Of a DNA stretch of 64,000 nt, positions 49,074-57,538 are shown piece after piece. Source of the DNA: Saccharicrinis carchari (GTDB lineage Bacteria > Bacteroidota > Bacteroidia > Bacteroidales > Marinilabiliaceae). Position 1 is the stretch's first letter. Every line of letters starts with the position of its first letter. Below the pieces are notes generated by a model. It was not told the DNA's origin, did no database searches, and saw only the letters and a list, made by a program, of their open reading frames with translations. Position numbers and translations under genes: made by a program. Where the stretch lies: assembly GCF_900182605.1 (NCBI RefSeq), contig NZ_FXTB01000006.1, positions 124,001 to 188,000 of the forward strand, written 5' to 3'.

Positions 49074-49889
49074 TTATTTTTTCATGTTGTATTTTACCAA
49101 AATATCTAACAGGGAGATAGAAGCATCTTCCATTGTATTAACAATACCATCGATTTTAGAAACGATGTAGTTGTAAAACACTTGCAGAATGATGGCTACA
49201 ATCAAACCCGATACTGTAGTAATAAGTGCTACTTTAATACCACCCGCCACAGCCGTTGCCGAGATATCACCCATAGCCTGAATCTTGTCAAAGGCTTCGA
49301 TCATACCGATTACCGTACCCATAAACCCGAGCATAGGTGCAATAGCGATAAACAACGAAATCCATGTCAGCCCTTTTTCCAGAAGACCCATCTGAACCGA
49401 TCCGTAAGAAACCACTGATTTCTCAACTACGTCCATACCTTCGTCGGCACGATCCAATCCTTGATAAAAAATTGATGCAACAGGTCCGCGTGTGTTACGG
49501 CAAACTTCTTTTGCAGCTTCAACACCCCCTTCGCTCAAGGCATTTTCAATGTTCTGAAGCAATTTTTTTGTGTTTGTGGAAGCAAGATTCAAATAAATGA
49601 TTCTTTCGATACACAATGCCAATCCAAAGATTAGACACAAAAGCACAAAGCTCATGAAACCAGCACCACCCTCGATAAATTTGGCTTTGATTTGTTTGTG
49701 AATCCCCTTGGGGGCTTCGGCTTGGTCTGTAGCTACTTCTTCTACAGCCATCTCTTCATCAGCCCCTTGGCTGGCAACTTCCTCAACAGTTTCTACATCT
49801 TGTGCTCCAGTTTCATCCTGCGCATAAATTGTTGATGCTCCAAGAGTCATCATTCCGAAAACTGCAAAAAACGCAAATAGCTTTTTCAT
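49074..49889 (-). CDS. exbB: MotA/TolQ/ExbB proton channel family protein
   Basis: 271 residues from the ATG at 49889, which gives a signal-like N-terminus (MKKLFAFFAVFGMMTLGAS); the longer reading from 49937 is less likely. An acidic, Glu/Ala-rich periplasmic segment follows, then a helix (FMSFVLLCLIFGLALCIERII) and the ExbB core with GLTWISLFIAIAPMLGFMGTVIGM (TVxGM motif) and ATAVAGGIKVALITTVSGL. It is the first gene of exbB-membrane protein-exbD-exbD and is preceded by a promoter-like region. No tonB lies beside it. Confidence 0.93.
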   Translation of the reverse strand: MKKLFAFFAVFGMMTLGASTIYAQDETGAQDVETVEEVASQGADEEMAVEEVATDQAEAPKGIHKQIKAKFIEGGAGFMSFVLLCLIFGLALCIERIIYLNLASTNTKKLLQNIENALSEGGVEAAKEVCRNTRGPVASIFYQGLDRADEGMDVVEKSVVSYGSVQMGLLEKGLTWISLFIAIAPMLGFMGTVIGMIEAFDKIQAMGDISATAVAGGIKVALITTVSGLIVAIILQVFYNYIVSKIDGIVNTMEDASISLLDILVKYNMKK

Positions 49890-50009
49890 AGTCTGTAATA
49901 AATTTTTAATTTGCATTAGTTTGTTAATAAATAGCATAGTTTAAATATCCCTATTTTTTTTAAGATATCAAACAAGTTAATAATAAAATTCTTAGATTTT
50001 TCAGGTGTG

Positions 50010-50038
50010 CAAAATACAAAAAAAACAGCAAATACAAA
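50010..50038 (-). promoter_or_regulatory. Candidate promoter of the ExbB operon
   Basis: Minus-strand TTTG (plus 50035-50038), 18 nt, then TATTTTG (plus 50010-50016), which is one base shorter than TAnnTTTG. Spacing fits the Bacteroidetes -33/-7 pattern. It lies about 120 bp before the exbB ATG. Confidence 0.4.
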
Positions 50039-50042
50039 CTGT

Positions 50043-51068
50043 TTACAGGTAGATTTCGCCTTTTAATGATTTATTTAATCCAATTTTAACCTCATCTATA
50101 TTTAATGTATTACCTAATAAGTACATAAGTTTAGTGATTGCCGCCTCTGTTGTCATATCGCCACCATTGTACACACCCATCTCCATCAAATGTATACCCG
50201 TTTCGTATCTTCCCATGGCTACGCTCCCCGCCAAACACTGTGTTACATTTAAAATAATAAGGTCGTTTCGGAGTGCTTTTTCTATTAAACCCAAAAAATA
50301 TTTGTCGGTAGGTGCGTTTCCCGAACCAAATGTTTCCAAAACCAAAGCTTTTAATCCGGGAGCTTGGAGAACCGCCTGTAGAAAGGTGCTGCTGATACCG
50401 GGAAAAATTTTTAATAAACCTACCCTATTGTCCATATTTTTAGCAACCGAAAAAGCGGCCTCGGGATCTACTTTATGAATATAGGGGTTGTTGTATTTTA
50501 CATGAACCCCGGCTTCGGCCAGGGGAGGATAGTTGTCAGAGCGGAAAGCCCTGAAATGTTCTGCATTATATTTTGTTGTTCTATTGCCCCTGAAAAGCTT
50601 GTCTTGAAAAAAGATACACACCTCAGGCACTTTGGCCAATCCGTTTTCATACGTTGATGCGATATCCAGGGCAGTAATAAGGTTTTCTTTACCATCTGTA
50701 CGGATAGTACTCAGGGGTAACTGACTACCGGTAAAAACCACAGGCTTACCCAGATGATGCAACATAAAACTTAATGCACTTGCCGTATAGGCCATGGTAT
50801 CGGTACCGTGCAACACTACAAAGCCATCGTATTTTGGATAATTATCCTGAATAATGGTAGCTAACTTTATCCACACTTCCGGTTTCATGTCGGAGGAATC
50901 GATGATGGGGCTAAACGAAGTACTGTCCACATTAAAATCAAAACGTTTTATTTCCGGCACTTTTTCTTCAATCATCGAAAAATCAAAGGACACCAGCGAA
51001 TTGGTATCCGGGTCGATAGCCATACCTATTGTACCACCTGTATATATTATAAGTACTTTTCGTTTCAA
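50043..51068 (-). CDS. ansA: Type I L-asparaginase
   Basis: 341-residue cytoplasmic asparaginase hydrolysing asparagine to aspartate and ammonia. It has the nucleophile-Thr motif IIYTGGTIGM near 8-17 and the second catalytic Thr-Asp in VVLHGTDTMAYTASAL. There is no signal peptide, so it is the lower-affinity housekeeping type. tatD lies 31 bp upstream on the same strand, so the two are likely co-transcribed. Confidence 0.94.
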   Translation of the reverse strand: MKRKVLIIYTGGTIGMAIDPDTNSLVSFDFSMIEEKVPEIKRFDFNVDSTSFSPIIDSSDMKPEVWIKLATIIQDNYPKYDGFVVLHGTDTMAYTASALSFMLHHLGKPVVFTGSQLPLSTIRTDGKENLITALDIASTYENGLAKVPEVCIFFQDKLFRGNRTTKYNAEHFRAFRSDNYPPLAEAGVHVKYNNPYIHKVDPEAAFSVAKNMDNRVGLLKIFPGISSTFLQAVLQAPGLKALVLETFGSGNAPTDKYFLGLIEKALRNDLIILNVTQCLAGSVAMGRYETGIHLMEMGVYNGGDMTTEAAITKLMYLLGNTLNIDEVKIGLNKSLKGEIYL

Positions 51069-51099
51069 ATGAATCCTCCCGTATTTTTTGACGACATTA

Positions 51100-51870
51100 T
51101 TAGAGCTTAAATAGTTGCTTGGCGTTGTGGGTAGTTACCTTTTCTACCTTCATTTCGCTTGTTTTAAATAGCGCTGCTAATTTAGCTTTTATAAACTTAA
51201 GGTACGAAGGTTCGTTCCTCTTACCCCTATAAGGCACTGGGGTTAAGTAAGGTGCATCGGTCTCTAAAATCAAATGTTTTAAACCTTGCTTTTTAATTAC
51301 TTCGCCTAAATTAGAATTTTTAAACGTAACAACACCGTTTATACCTAACTTAAAACAACCGTATGACAATGCTTTTTGGGCTTGATCGTCATTTCCCGAA
51401 AAACTATGAAACACTCCTGTAATACCGTCAAGATCAAAACCATCGAGTACCTGAAAAATTTCATCGAAGGAATCACGAACATGCATTACTACAGGAAGAT
51501 TGTACTTTTGCGCCCAGGAAAGCTGGATTTTAAAAGCGTCAATCTGTTGGCTTAGAAATGTTTTATCCCAATATAAATCGATACCTACTTCACCTACGGC
51601 ACAAAATTTACGCTTACTAAACCACAGCTCCATTGCTTTTAACTGCTCCATATAGTTTTCATCAACCGATGTTGGATGCAAGCCCATCATTGAAATACAT
51701 TTTCCGGGATACTTATCTTCAATCTGTAACATCGGGATAACAGAGTCTACATCAATATTGGGCATTAGTAGGGTATCTACGCCTGAATCAAAAGCCCGCT
51801 GAATGACATCATCCCTATCCTTGCTAAATTGTGATGCGTAAATGTGCGTGTGCGTATCAATAATGGACAT
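51100..51870 (-). CDS. tatD: TatD family metal-dependent deoxyribonuclease
   Basis: 256-residue TIM-barrel metallohydrolase. Metal ligands are visible in IIDTHTH, the Glu of GEVGIDLYWDK, HVRDSFDEI, FHSFSGNDDQA and LETDAPYLTPVPYRGKR. The family acts as a 3'-5' exonuclease on DNA or as a D-amino-acyl hydrolase. It precedes ansA. Confidence 0.93.
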   Translation of the reverse strand: MSIIDTHTHIYASQFSKDRDDVIQRAFDSGVDTLLMPNIDVDSVIPMLQIEDKYPGKCISMMGLHPTSVDENYMEQLKAMELWFSKRKFCAVGEVGIDLYWDKTFLSQQIDAFKIQLSWAQKYNLPVVMHVRDSFDEIFQVLDGFDLDGITGVFHSFSGNDDQAQKALSYGCFKLGINGVVTFKNSNLGEVIKKQGLKHLILETDAPYLTPVPYRGKRNEPSYLKFIKAKLAALFKTSEMKVEKVTTHNAKQLFKL

Positions 51871-51940
51871 AAAGCATTAAGTTGTAATAAATGGCAAAAG
51901 TTACGCTATTGGGTAACCAATGTATGTATAAGTAGGTGTA

Positions 51941-51979
51941 AAAAAACCTTGGGATTGCAAAGCTGCCTCCCAAGGTTTT
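51941..51979 (-). terminator. Terminator of gdhA
   Basis: AAAACCTTGGGA and TCCCAAGGTTTT make a perfect 12-bp stem with a 13-nt loop. On the minus strand T's follow (TTTTTTACACC). Confidence 0.88.
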
Positions 51980-52004
51980 AATTTATAATTATTTTTTTCG
52001 ATTG

Positions 52005-53342
52005 CTAAACAACTCCTTGAGCAATCATGGCATCCGCCACTTTTACAAAGCCACCAATATTGGCACCCTTTATATAATTCACCTTTCCGTTCATCTCTGT
52101 TCCATAACGTACACATTCGTTATGGATGCTGGTCATAATCTGGTTCAAACGGGCATCTACCTCTTCGGTGCTCCAGTTTAAACGCATACTGTTTTGTGTC
52201 ATCTCCAGACCCGATACGGCCACACCACCTGCATTAACCGCTTTACCTGGTGCAAATGTAATTTTTTCCTCTGCCAAATAGGCGGCCTCAGCCGTACATC
52301 CCATATTACTAGCTTCTGCAATAAGCTGACATCCGTTTTCAATCAGCATTTTACAATCCGTTTCATTCAGCTCATTTTGGATAGCACACGGTATAGCAAT
52401 ATCTACCTTTTGCTCCCAGGGCTTCTTCCCGGCAAAAAATTCTACCCCAAATCGTTCGGCGTATGGTTGTATTACATCCTGATTGGAAGCACGAAGCTCT
52501 AACAGGTAATCGATTTTTTCGCCACTTACTCCTTCGGGATCATAAACGTAACCATCGGGGCCGGACAGGGTAACCACTTTACCGCCCAGCTCGCTGGCCT
52601 TTATGGCCGCACCCCAACAAACATTGCCAAAGCCCGATAATGCAATAGTTTTACCTTTTAACGAATCACCTTTCAGCTTCAACATTTCGCGAACAAAGTA
52701 AATTGCTCCAAAGCCTGTTGCCTGCGGACGGATTAAACTACCTCCGTACTCGCGTCCCTTACCGGTGAGCACACCGGTAAACTCGTTTCGTAACTTTTTA
52801 TATTGTCCAAATAAATATCCTATCTCTCGCCCTCCAACACCTATGTCGCCTGCCGGCACATCCGTATTAGCACCAATATGCCGGAATAGTTCGCTCATAA
52901 AATTTTGACAAAACCGCATGATTTCATAATCCGATTTTCCTTTAGGATTAAAGTCTGAACCACCTTTACCTCCGCCCATAGGCAGACTCGTAAGGCTGTT
53001 TTTAAAGGTCTGCTCAAAACCCAGAAACTTAAGACCACTCAAGGTAACACTAGGGTGAAAACGGATACCGCCCTTGTAAGGTCCGATTGCGCTGTTAAAC
53101 TCCACCCTATACCCCCGGTTCACCTGAACCTCTCCACTATCGTCAACCCAGGGAACCCTAAATATAATAACGCGCTCGGGCTCTGTCATCCGCTCCAGGA
53201 TCTTCGCCTTTTGGTATTGCGGGTTTTCGCAATAAAAATCCCAAACCGTTTCAACCACCTCTTGAACAGCCTGTAAGAACTCATCCTCACCGGGATTTTT
53301 CATTTTAACAACATCTATAAACTGCTTAATTTTTGCATCCAT
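52005..53342 (-). CDS. gdhA: NADP-specific glutamate dehydrogenase
   Basis: 445 residues from the ATG at 53342; the open frame runs further upstream to 53474 but there lacks GDH similarity. It interconverts 2-oxoglutarate plus ammonia and glutamate. Visible motifs are GGIRFHPSV, the substrate-Lys loop LPMGGGKGGSDF, DVPAGDIGVGGREIGYLFGQY and the Rossmann turn ALSGFGNVCWGA. The K-G-G-S-D-F form marks the NADP type of hexameric enzyme. It stands alone, with a good -7 box and terminator. It is likely the ammonia link of the amino acid-degrading enzymes in this window. Confidence 0.95.
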   Translation of the reverse strand: MDAKIKQFIDVVKMKNPGEDEFLQAVQEVVETVWDFYCENPQYQKAKILERMTEPERVIIFRVPWVDDSGEVQVNRGYRVEFNSAIGPYKGGIRFHPSVTLSGLKFLGFEQTFKNSLTSLPMGGGKGGSDFNPKGKSDYEIMRFCQNFMSELFRHIGANTDVPAGDIGVGGREIGYLFGQYKKLRNEFTGVLTGKGREYGGSLIRPQATGFGAIYFVREMLKLKGDSLKGKTIALSGFGNVCWGAAIKASELGGKVVTLSGPDGYVYDPEGVSGEKIDYLLELRASNQDVIQPYAERFGVEFFAGKKPWEQKVDIAIPCAIQNELNETDCKMLIENGCQLIAEASNMGCTAEAAYLAEEKITFAPGKAVNAGGVAVSGLEMTQNSMRLNWSTEEVDARLNQIMTSIHNECVRYGTEMNGKVNYIKGANIGGFVKVADAMIAQGVV

Positions 53343-53375
53343 GGCAATATGTTTAGTTTTGCGTTTGTTCTGAAC

Positions 53376-53383
53376 CAAAATTA
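53376..53383 (-). promoter_or_regulatory. -7 box of gdhA
   Basis: Minus-strand TAATTTTG is an exact TAnnTTTG match, 33 bp before the gdhA ATG. A TTTA about 16 nt further upstream could stand in for the -33 element. Confidence 0.45.
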
Positions 53384-53653
53384 TATATTTCGATATATCT
53401 AAAGCATGACTTGCGTCAGGATAAGCGGAAAAGTAAGGCCTATTAAAAAACATAATAAGATAAGCACACCCCAACTGTTGTTTTCATTGACAATACAGGC
53501 TTTTCAACTAACTTTCGACAATTTTAATACTTAAAATTAGAAACAGAAAGTTTTTTCAATTACAGTTAGAATAAATTATGCTACAATTATAATAACGACT
53601 GCGAACAACTCTATTGCTTTTATCGATAAAACCAATCTCTTAATAAAATCACA

Positions 53654-54347
53654 ATGAACTCATTTAAAAGCGATTTAAGATATAAAGATGCTTCTTTATC
53701 CCCTGCGATACGAGCCAATAATTTACTCAAGCACATGACCCCTGGCAGAAAAAGTGACACAAACTATTTGTGTATGGGAAAGTAATGCCGATCAATTATT
53801 GGATGCGGAGGGAAAGTGGAATGCAAAAAAAGTGCTCTTTGGCGAATACAATCCGGGCGGAAAACTACCCATCTCGTTCCCCCGTTCGGTCGGGCACATC
53901 CCTGCCTATTACAACCATAAGCCTTTCGACAGAAGAGGTTACTTTAACGACGAGGTTACCCCACTCTATCCTTTTGGCTATGGTTTGAGCTACTCGCGAT
54001 TTGAAATATCCGCTCTCCAACTATCGACTATTAAAACGTCAAAAGATAAAATTTTTAAAGTAACGGTAGATGTTAAAAATACCGGCAATGTAGCTGCGGA
54101 TGAAGTGGTTCAATTATATATTCGGTACATGGTAAGCTCTGTAACCCTTCCTATTAAAGAACTAAAAGGATTTAGCAGGGTCTCGCTTGAGGCCGGAAGC
54201 AGTAAAACAATTGAATTTGAATTGACTCCCGATCACTTTGCCTTTTATAGTATCGACAAGAGTTTTGTTGTGGAACCGGGGAAGTTTAAAATTATGGTAG
54301 GAAACAGTGCTGCAAATTTAAAAGAAGCAGTGTTAGAGGTAGAATAA
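53654..54347 (+). pseudogene. Collapsed GH3 beta-glucosidase gene (large internal deletion)
   Basis: Two pieces of a family 3 glycoside hydrolase lie side by side. From the ATG at 53654, about 29 codons read as a GH3 N-terminus (LRYKDASLSPAIRANNLLKHMT) and then run to a stop at 53785. From about 53754, in another frame, 197 codons encode the end of the GH3 C-terminal domain (KVLFGEYNPGGKLPISFPRS, YNHKP, LYPFGYGLSYSRF) and a full fibronectin type III-like domain. The TIM barrel, nucleophile Asp and acid/base region (roughly 500 residues) are gone. The remnant cannot be an active glucosidase. Whether the C-terminal part is still translated is unknown; there is no signal or convincing start. Confidence 0.85.
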
Positions 54348-54795
54348 TACAACATCAACCCTTAAGCGCGTATTTCGCAGGAGGCACGCTCTTTTGGTTT
54401 TGTCACCTAATACAAACGATACGGCTTTGCCAACCATAAATGGATAGTAAGGGCAAACCTACAAAGCAGCGTAACCATACAAGATAAAAGAATCAATAAA
54501 ACACCACACCGCAGGCCTAGTCTGCCACAACCTTCCATTTTATTGGTGGTTATTACTACTACAAACAAACAGATAAGTTCATTAACCCAAGAATCCATTT
54601 CCTACCCATCTCTAAAAACAATGTAGCTGAGGTGCTGTTATTTTATCGAACCTTGCAGCAATATTACCGATGCTTATCTGTATTTTTGAGAGCATTAAAA
54701 TAAGCTGTTAGTAAAATATTTAGCTTACACAACTAATAAAATCAGACCGACATGCGCTTAATAGGCGTTGCGGCATATCTGCAAATTAAAAAAAG
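54348..54795. other. 448-bp region without a supported gene
   Basis: It follows the GH3 remnant and holds no convincing gene, repeat or hairpin. A 63-codon minus-strand frame at 54407-54598 has odd composition (many Leu, Cys, Arg), no start context and no recognisable similarity. The region may be further eroded sequence, plus the upstream control region of the GNAT-nitrilase gene. Confidence 0.4.
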
Positions 54796-56337
54796 ATGGA
54801 CGTACAAGGAATAGAAAATATTGAATTGGTATTTCTTAAAAATGAAGACTATCCCGAGGTGAAAAATGCCATGATAGAGGCATATCCAAACCTACCCGAA
54901 TCGTATTGGCAGGAAAAACACATCAAATCCTTGATAAAAAAGTTTCCGGACGGGCAGGTAGCCATAAAAGTAGATGGAGTATTGGCCGGATGCGCACTGT
55001 CCATTATTGTAGATTATAGTAATTTTGATAACAAACACACCTACGCCGAGATAACGGGCAATTACACCTTCAACACCCATACCAATGATGGCGACATATT
55101 ATATGGTATCGATGTTTTTATTCGTCCTAAATTTCGCGGCCTTCGATTGGGACGCCGCTTATACGATTACAGAAAAGAACTGTGCGAGCGCCTTAACCTG
55201 AAGGGCATTGTTTTTGGGGGCCGTATACCCAACTACCATAAATATTCCGACAAAATTACACCCCGTCAGTACATTGATAAAGTGCGAAACAAAGAGATAC
55301 ACGATCCGGTGCTGAACTTTCAAATGTCGAACGATTTTCATCCATCGAGGATAATGCGTGGTTATTTGGAGGGTGATAAAGACTCGAAAGAGTTTGCCGT
55401 ATTGCTCAGATGGTACAATGTATATTACGAAAAAACATCGACCAAAGCCGCCAAAAACAAAACCATTGTACGTTTAGGATTGATACAGTGGCAAATGCGC
55501 CTGTATAAAGATTTTGACGAAATGATGCAGCAAGTAGAGTATTTTGTCGATGCCGTATCCGGATACCGTTCAGATTTTGCACTATTCCCTGAATTCTTTA
55601 ATGCACCTTTAATGTCGGAATACAATCACCTCTCAGAGCCTGAAGCCATACGCCGCCTGGCAGAATATACTGAGGAGATAGTTAATCGTTTTTCTGAGTT
55701 AGCTATCACTTACAACATCAACATTATTACCGGCAGCATGCCCGAGGTGGTGCACAACAGTTTGTATAATGTGGGTTATCTGTGCAAGCGCGACGGCGGA
55801 ATTGAACGCTTTGAAAAGCTGCATGTAACACCCGACGAGAAAAAGGTGTGGGGTTTGCAGGGCGGTTCACAGATTCATACTTTTGATACTGATTGCGGTA
55901 AGATTGGCATATTAATATGCTACGATGTGGAATTCCCCGAACTGAGCCGCCTGCTGGCCGACCAGGGTATGAACATATTGTTCGTGCCTTTTTTAACGGA
56001 CACACAAAACGGCTATTCAAGGGTGCGCCATTGTGCCCAATCAAGAGCCATCGAAAACGAGTGTTACGTAGCCATCGCCGGCAGTGTTGGTAACTTGCCC
56101 AAAGTACACAACATGGACATTCAGTATGCCCAGTCCATGGTATTTACACCGTGCGATTTTTCCTTTCCCACAAATGGAGTAAAGGCAGAAGCTACCCCCA
56201 ACACCGAAATGATATTGATAGCTGATGTAGACATAGATTTGCTACGCGAATTAAATCATAGCGGTGGCGTGCGAAACTTAAGGGACAGAAGAACCGACAT
56301 TTATACCCTGACTAACAACAGTACAATTGAAAACTAA
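54796..56337 (+). CDS. GNAT acetyltransferase-nitrilase fusion
   Basis: 513 residues. The N-terminal part (1-215) is a GNAT acetyltransferase with the acetyl-CoA loop at RPKFRGLRLGRRLYDY (R/Q-x-x-G-x-G/L pattern). A linker leads to a nitrilase-superfamily domain (about 225-510) with the triad E266 (LFPEFF), K341 (FEKLHVTPDEKK) and C375 (LICYDVEFPE). Such fusions are known in many bacteria, with no agreed function; one idea is that the nitrilase part hydrolyses an amide and the GNAT part modifies the amine. The two domains suggest sequential use of one substrate. It is monocistronic, with its own terminator. Confidence 0.92.
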   Translation: MDVQGIENIELVFLKNEDYPEVKNAMIEAYPNLPESYWQEKHIKSLIKKFPDGQVAIKVDGVLAGCALSIIVDYSNFDNKHTYAEITGNYTFNTHTNDGDILYGIDVFIRPKFRGLRLGRRLYDYRKELCERLNLKGIVFGGRIPNYHKYSDKITPRQYIDKVRNKEIHDPVLNFQMSNDFHPSRIMRGYLEGDKDSKEFAVLLRWYNVYYEKTSTKAAKNKTIVRLGLIQWQMRLYKDFDEMMQQVEYFVDAVSGYRSDFALFPEFFNAPLMSEYNHLSEPEAIRRLAEYTEEIVNRFSELAITYNINIITGSMPEVVHNSLYNVGYLCKRDGGIERFEKLHVTPDEKKVWGLQGGSQIHTFDTDCGKIGILICYDVEFPELSRLLADQGMNILFVPFLTDTQNGYSRVRHCAQSRAIENECYVAIAGSVGNLPKVHNMDIQYAQSMVFTPCDFSFPTNGVKAEATPNTEMILIADVDIDLLRELNHSGGVRNLRDRRTDIYTLTNNSTIEN

Positions 56338-56349
56338 ATAATACTAACG

Positions 56350-56390
56350 CAAAAGCCCCTGTAGGCAATGCAAACAGGGGCTTTTGTTAT
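56350..56390 (+). terminator. Terminator of the GNAT-nitrilase gene
   Basis: CAAAAGCCCCTGT and ACAGGGGCTTTTG form a perfect 13-bp stem with an 11-nt loop, followed by TTATTATTCT. It also lies downstream of def on the opposite strand. Confidence 0.88.
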
Positions 56391-56445
56391 TATTCTATCT
56401 ATGTTTTAAATTGTGTTTTGTAACCGTTTAAAATTATCGGAACGG

Positions 56446-56997
56446 TTACGCCGTTTTTATCCGGTAGCGCACATCTACTTTGCCCTTTGAAATGGCATTT
56501 AACTTACCTTTAAGCAAGCGCTTTTTTAAGGGCGACAAGTGATCAATAAAGAGTTTACCTTCCACGTGGTCGTACTCATGCTGAACTACCCTGGCAGCAA
56601 AGCCATCAAGCTCTTCCTCAACCAACTCAAAGTTTTCGTTTTCGTACTCCACCGTTATTTTTTTTGGTCTTTTTACCTCCTCACGTATGCCGGGCAAGCT
56701 CAAACAACCTTCAGACTCTATGCACTGATCCTCACCATGCTCTGTAATAATCGGATTTATCAACACGCGCTTAAAGCCTTCCAACTCAGGAAACTCATCC
56801 GAAAGTGGATCCCCATCAATTACGATCAGGCGAATGTTTTTTCCGATTTGGGGAGCTGCCAGACCTATTCCGTCCGAATCGTACATGGTTTCCCACATGG
56901 CTTCTATCAGCTGTTCTAAACCTTCATAATTCTCGTCTATTTCGTCCGACATCTTTCGTAAAACAGGATGTCCATATACAACTACCGGTAATGCCAT
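56446..56997 (-). CDS. def: Peptide deformylase
   Basis: 183-residue metalloenzyme removing the formyl group from nascent proteins. All three motifs are present: [10 protein letters not shown] (43-52), EGCLSLPG with metal Cys C98, and HEYDH with H140, E141 and H144. The ruvX gene ends 15 bp upstream, so the two form an operon. Confidence 0.97.
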   Translation of the reverse strand: MALPVVVYGHPVLRKMSDEIDENYEGLEQLIEAMWETMYDSDGIGLAAPQIGKNIRLIVIDGDPLSDEFPELEGFKRVLINPIITEHGEDQCIESEGCLSLPGIREEVKRPKKITVEYENENFELVEEELDGFAARVVQHEYDHVEGKLFIDHLSPLKKRLLKGKLNAISKGKVDVRYRIKTA

Positions 56998-57012
56998 ATT
57001 ATTTTTTCTTAA

Positions 57013-57429
57013 TCATCTACAATGTTGTTCTAAGTACGACTGCAATATAATGGTAGCACTAATTTTATCAACTAATCCTTTATTTTGACGGGCCTTTTTT
57101 TTAAGACCTCCGTCAATCATAGTCTGAAATGCTATTTTTGAGGTATATCGCTCATCTACCCATTGAACGGGTATATGGGGGAATTTGTTTTTTAATCGAT
57201 TAAAAAAAGGTTTGATAAAGCGCATCGAATCAGAGTCCAACCCTGATGCTTGTTTGGGATAACCTAATAAAATTAAATCGACCTGTTCCTGTGCACAATA
57301 CTTTTCCAGATATTCTATCAAGGTATGTGAAGGCACAGTGTCCAACCCGCTTGCAATAATCCGTAAAGGGTCGGTAACAGCCAGCCCTGTCCTTTTTTGT
57401 CCGTAATCAATCGCTAAAATCCTACCCAC
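57013..57429 (-). CDS. ruvX: Holliday junction resolvase RuvX/YqgF
   Basis: 138-residue RNase H-like nuclease. Motifs are ILAIDYGQKRTGLAVTDP at the start, LLGYPKQ in the middle, VDERYTSKIA and the C-terminal DKISATIILQSYL. The family acts on Holliday junctions or in 16S rRNA 5'-end processing. It is the first gene of ruvX-def. Confidence 0.95.
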   Translation of the reverse strand: MGRILAIDYGQKRTGLAVTDPLRIIASGLDTVPSHTLIEYLEKYCAQEQVDLILLGYPKQASGLDSDSMRFIKPFFNRLKNKFPHIPVQWVDERYTSKIAFQTMIDGGLKKKARQNKGLVDKISATIILQSYLEQHCR

Positions 57430-57448
57430 TAATAAAATTTAAAAAGCA

Positions 57449-57456
57449 CAAAAGTA
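57449..57456 (-). promoter_or_regulatory. -7 box of ruvX-def
   Basis: Minus-strand TACTTTTG is an exact TAnnTTTG match, 19 bp before the ruvX ATG. Confidence 0.5.
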
Positions 57457-57474
57457 GTTGTTTTTGTTGGAAGT

Positions 57475-57515
57475 AAAAAAGCCGTGCCGATAATCGCAAT
57501 GCGATTATCGGACTG
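57475..57515 (-). terminator. Terminator of the sulfatase gene
   Basis: CCGATAATCGCA and TGCGATTATCGG form a perfect 12-bp stem around a single base, possibly extended by AAGC/GCTT. On the minus strand the sequence then runs CACGGCTTTTTT. Confidence 0.82.
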
Positions 57516-57538
57516 CTTAATGAATATTTATAAATGTT

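Noticed and set aside
54407-54598. 63-codon minus-strand frame after the GH3 remnant
   Set aside because: Odd Leu/Cys/Arg-rich composition, no start context or promoter, no recognisable family; probably chance in eroded DNA.
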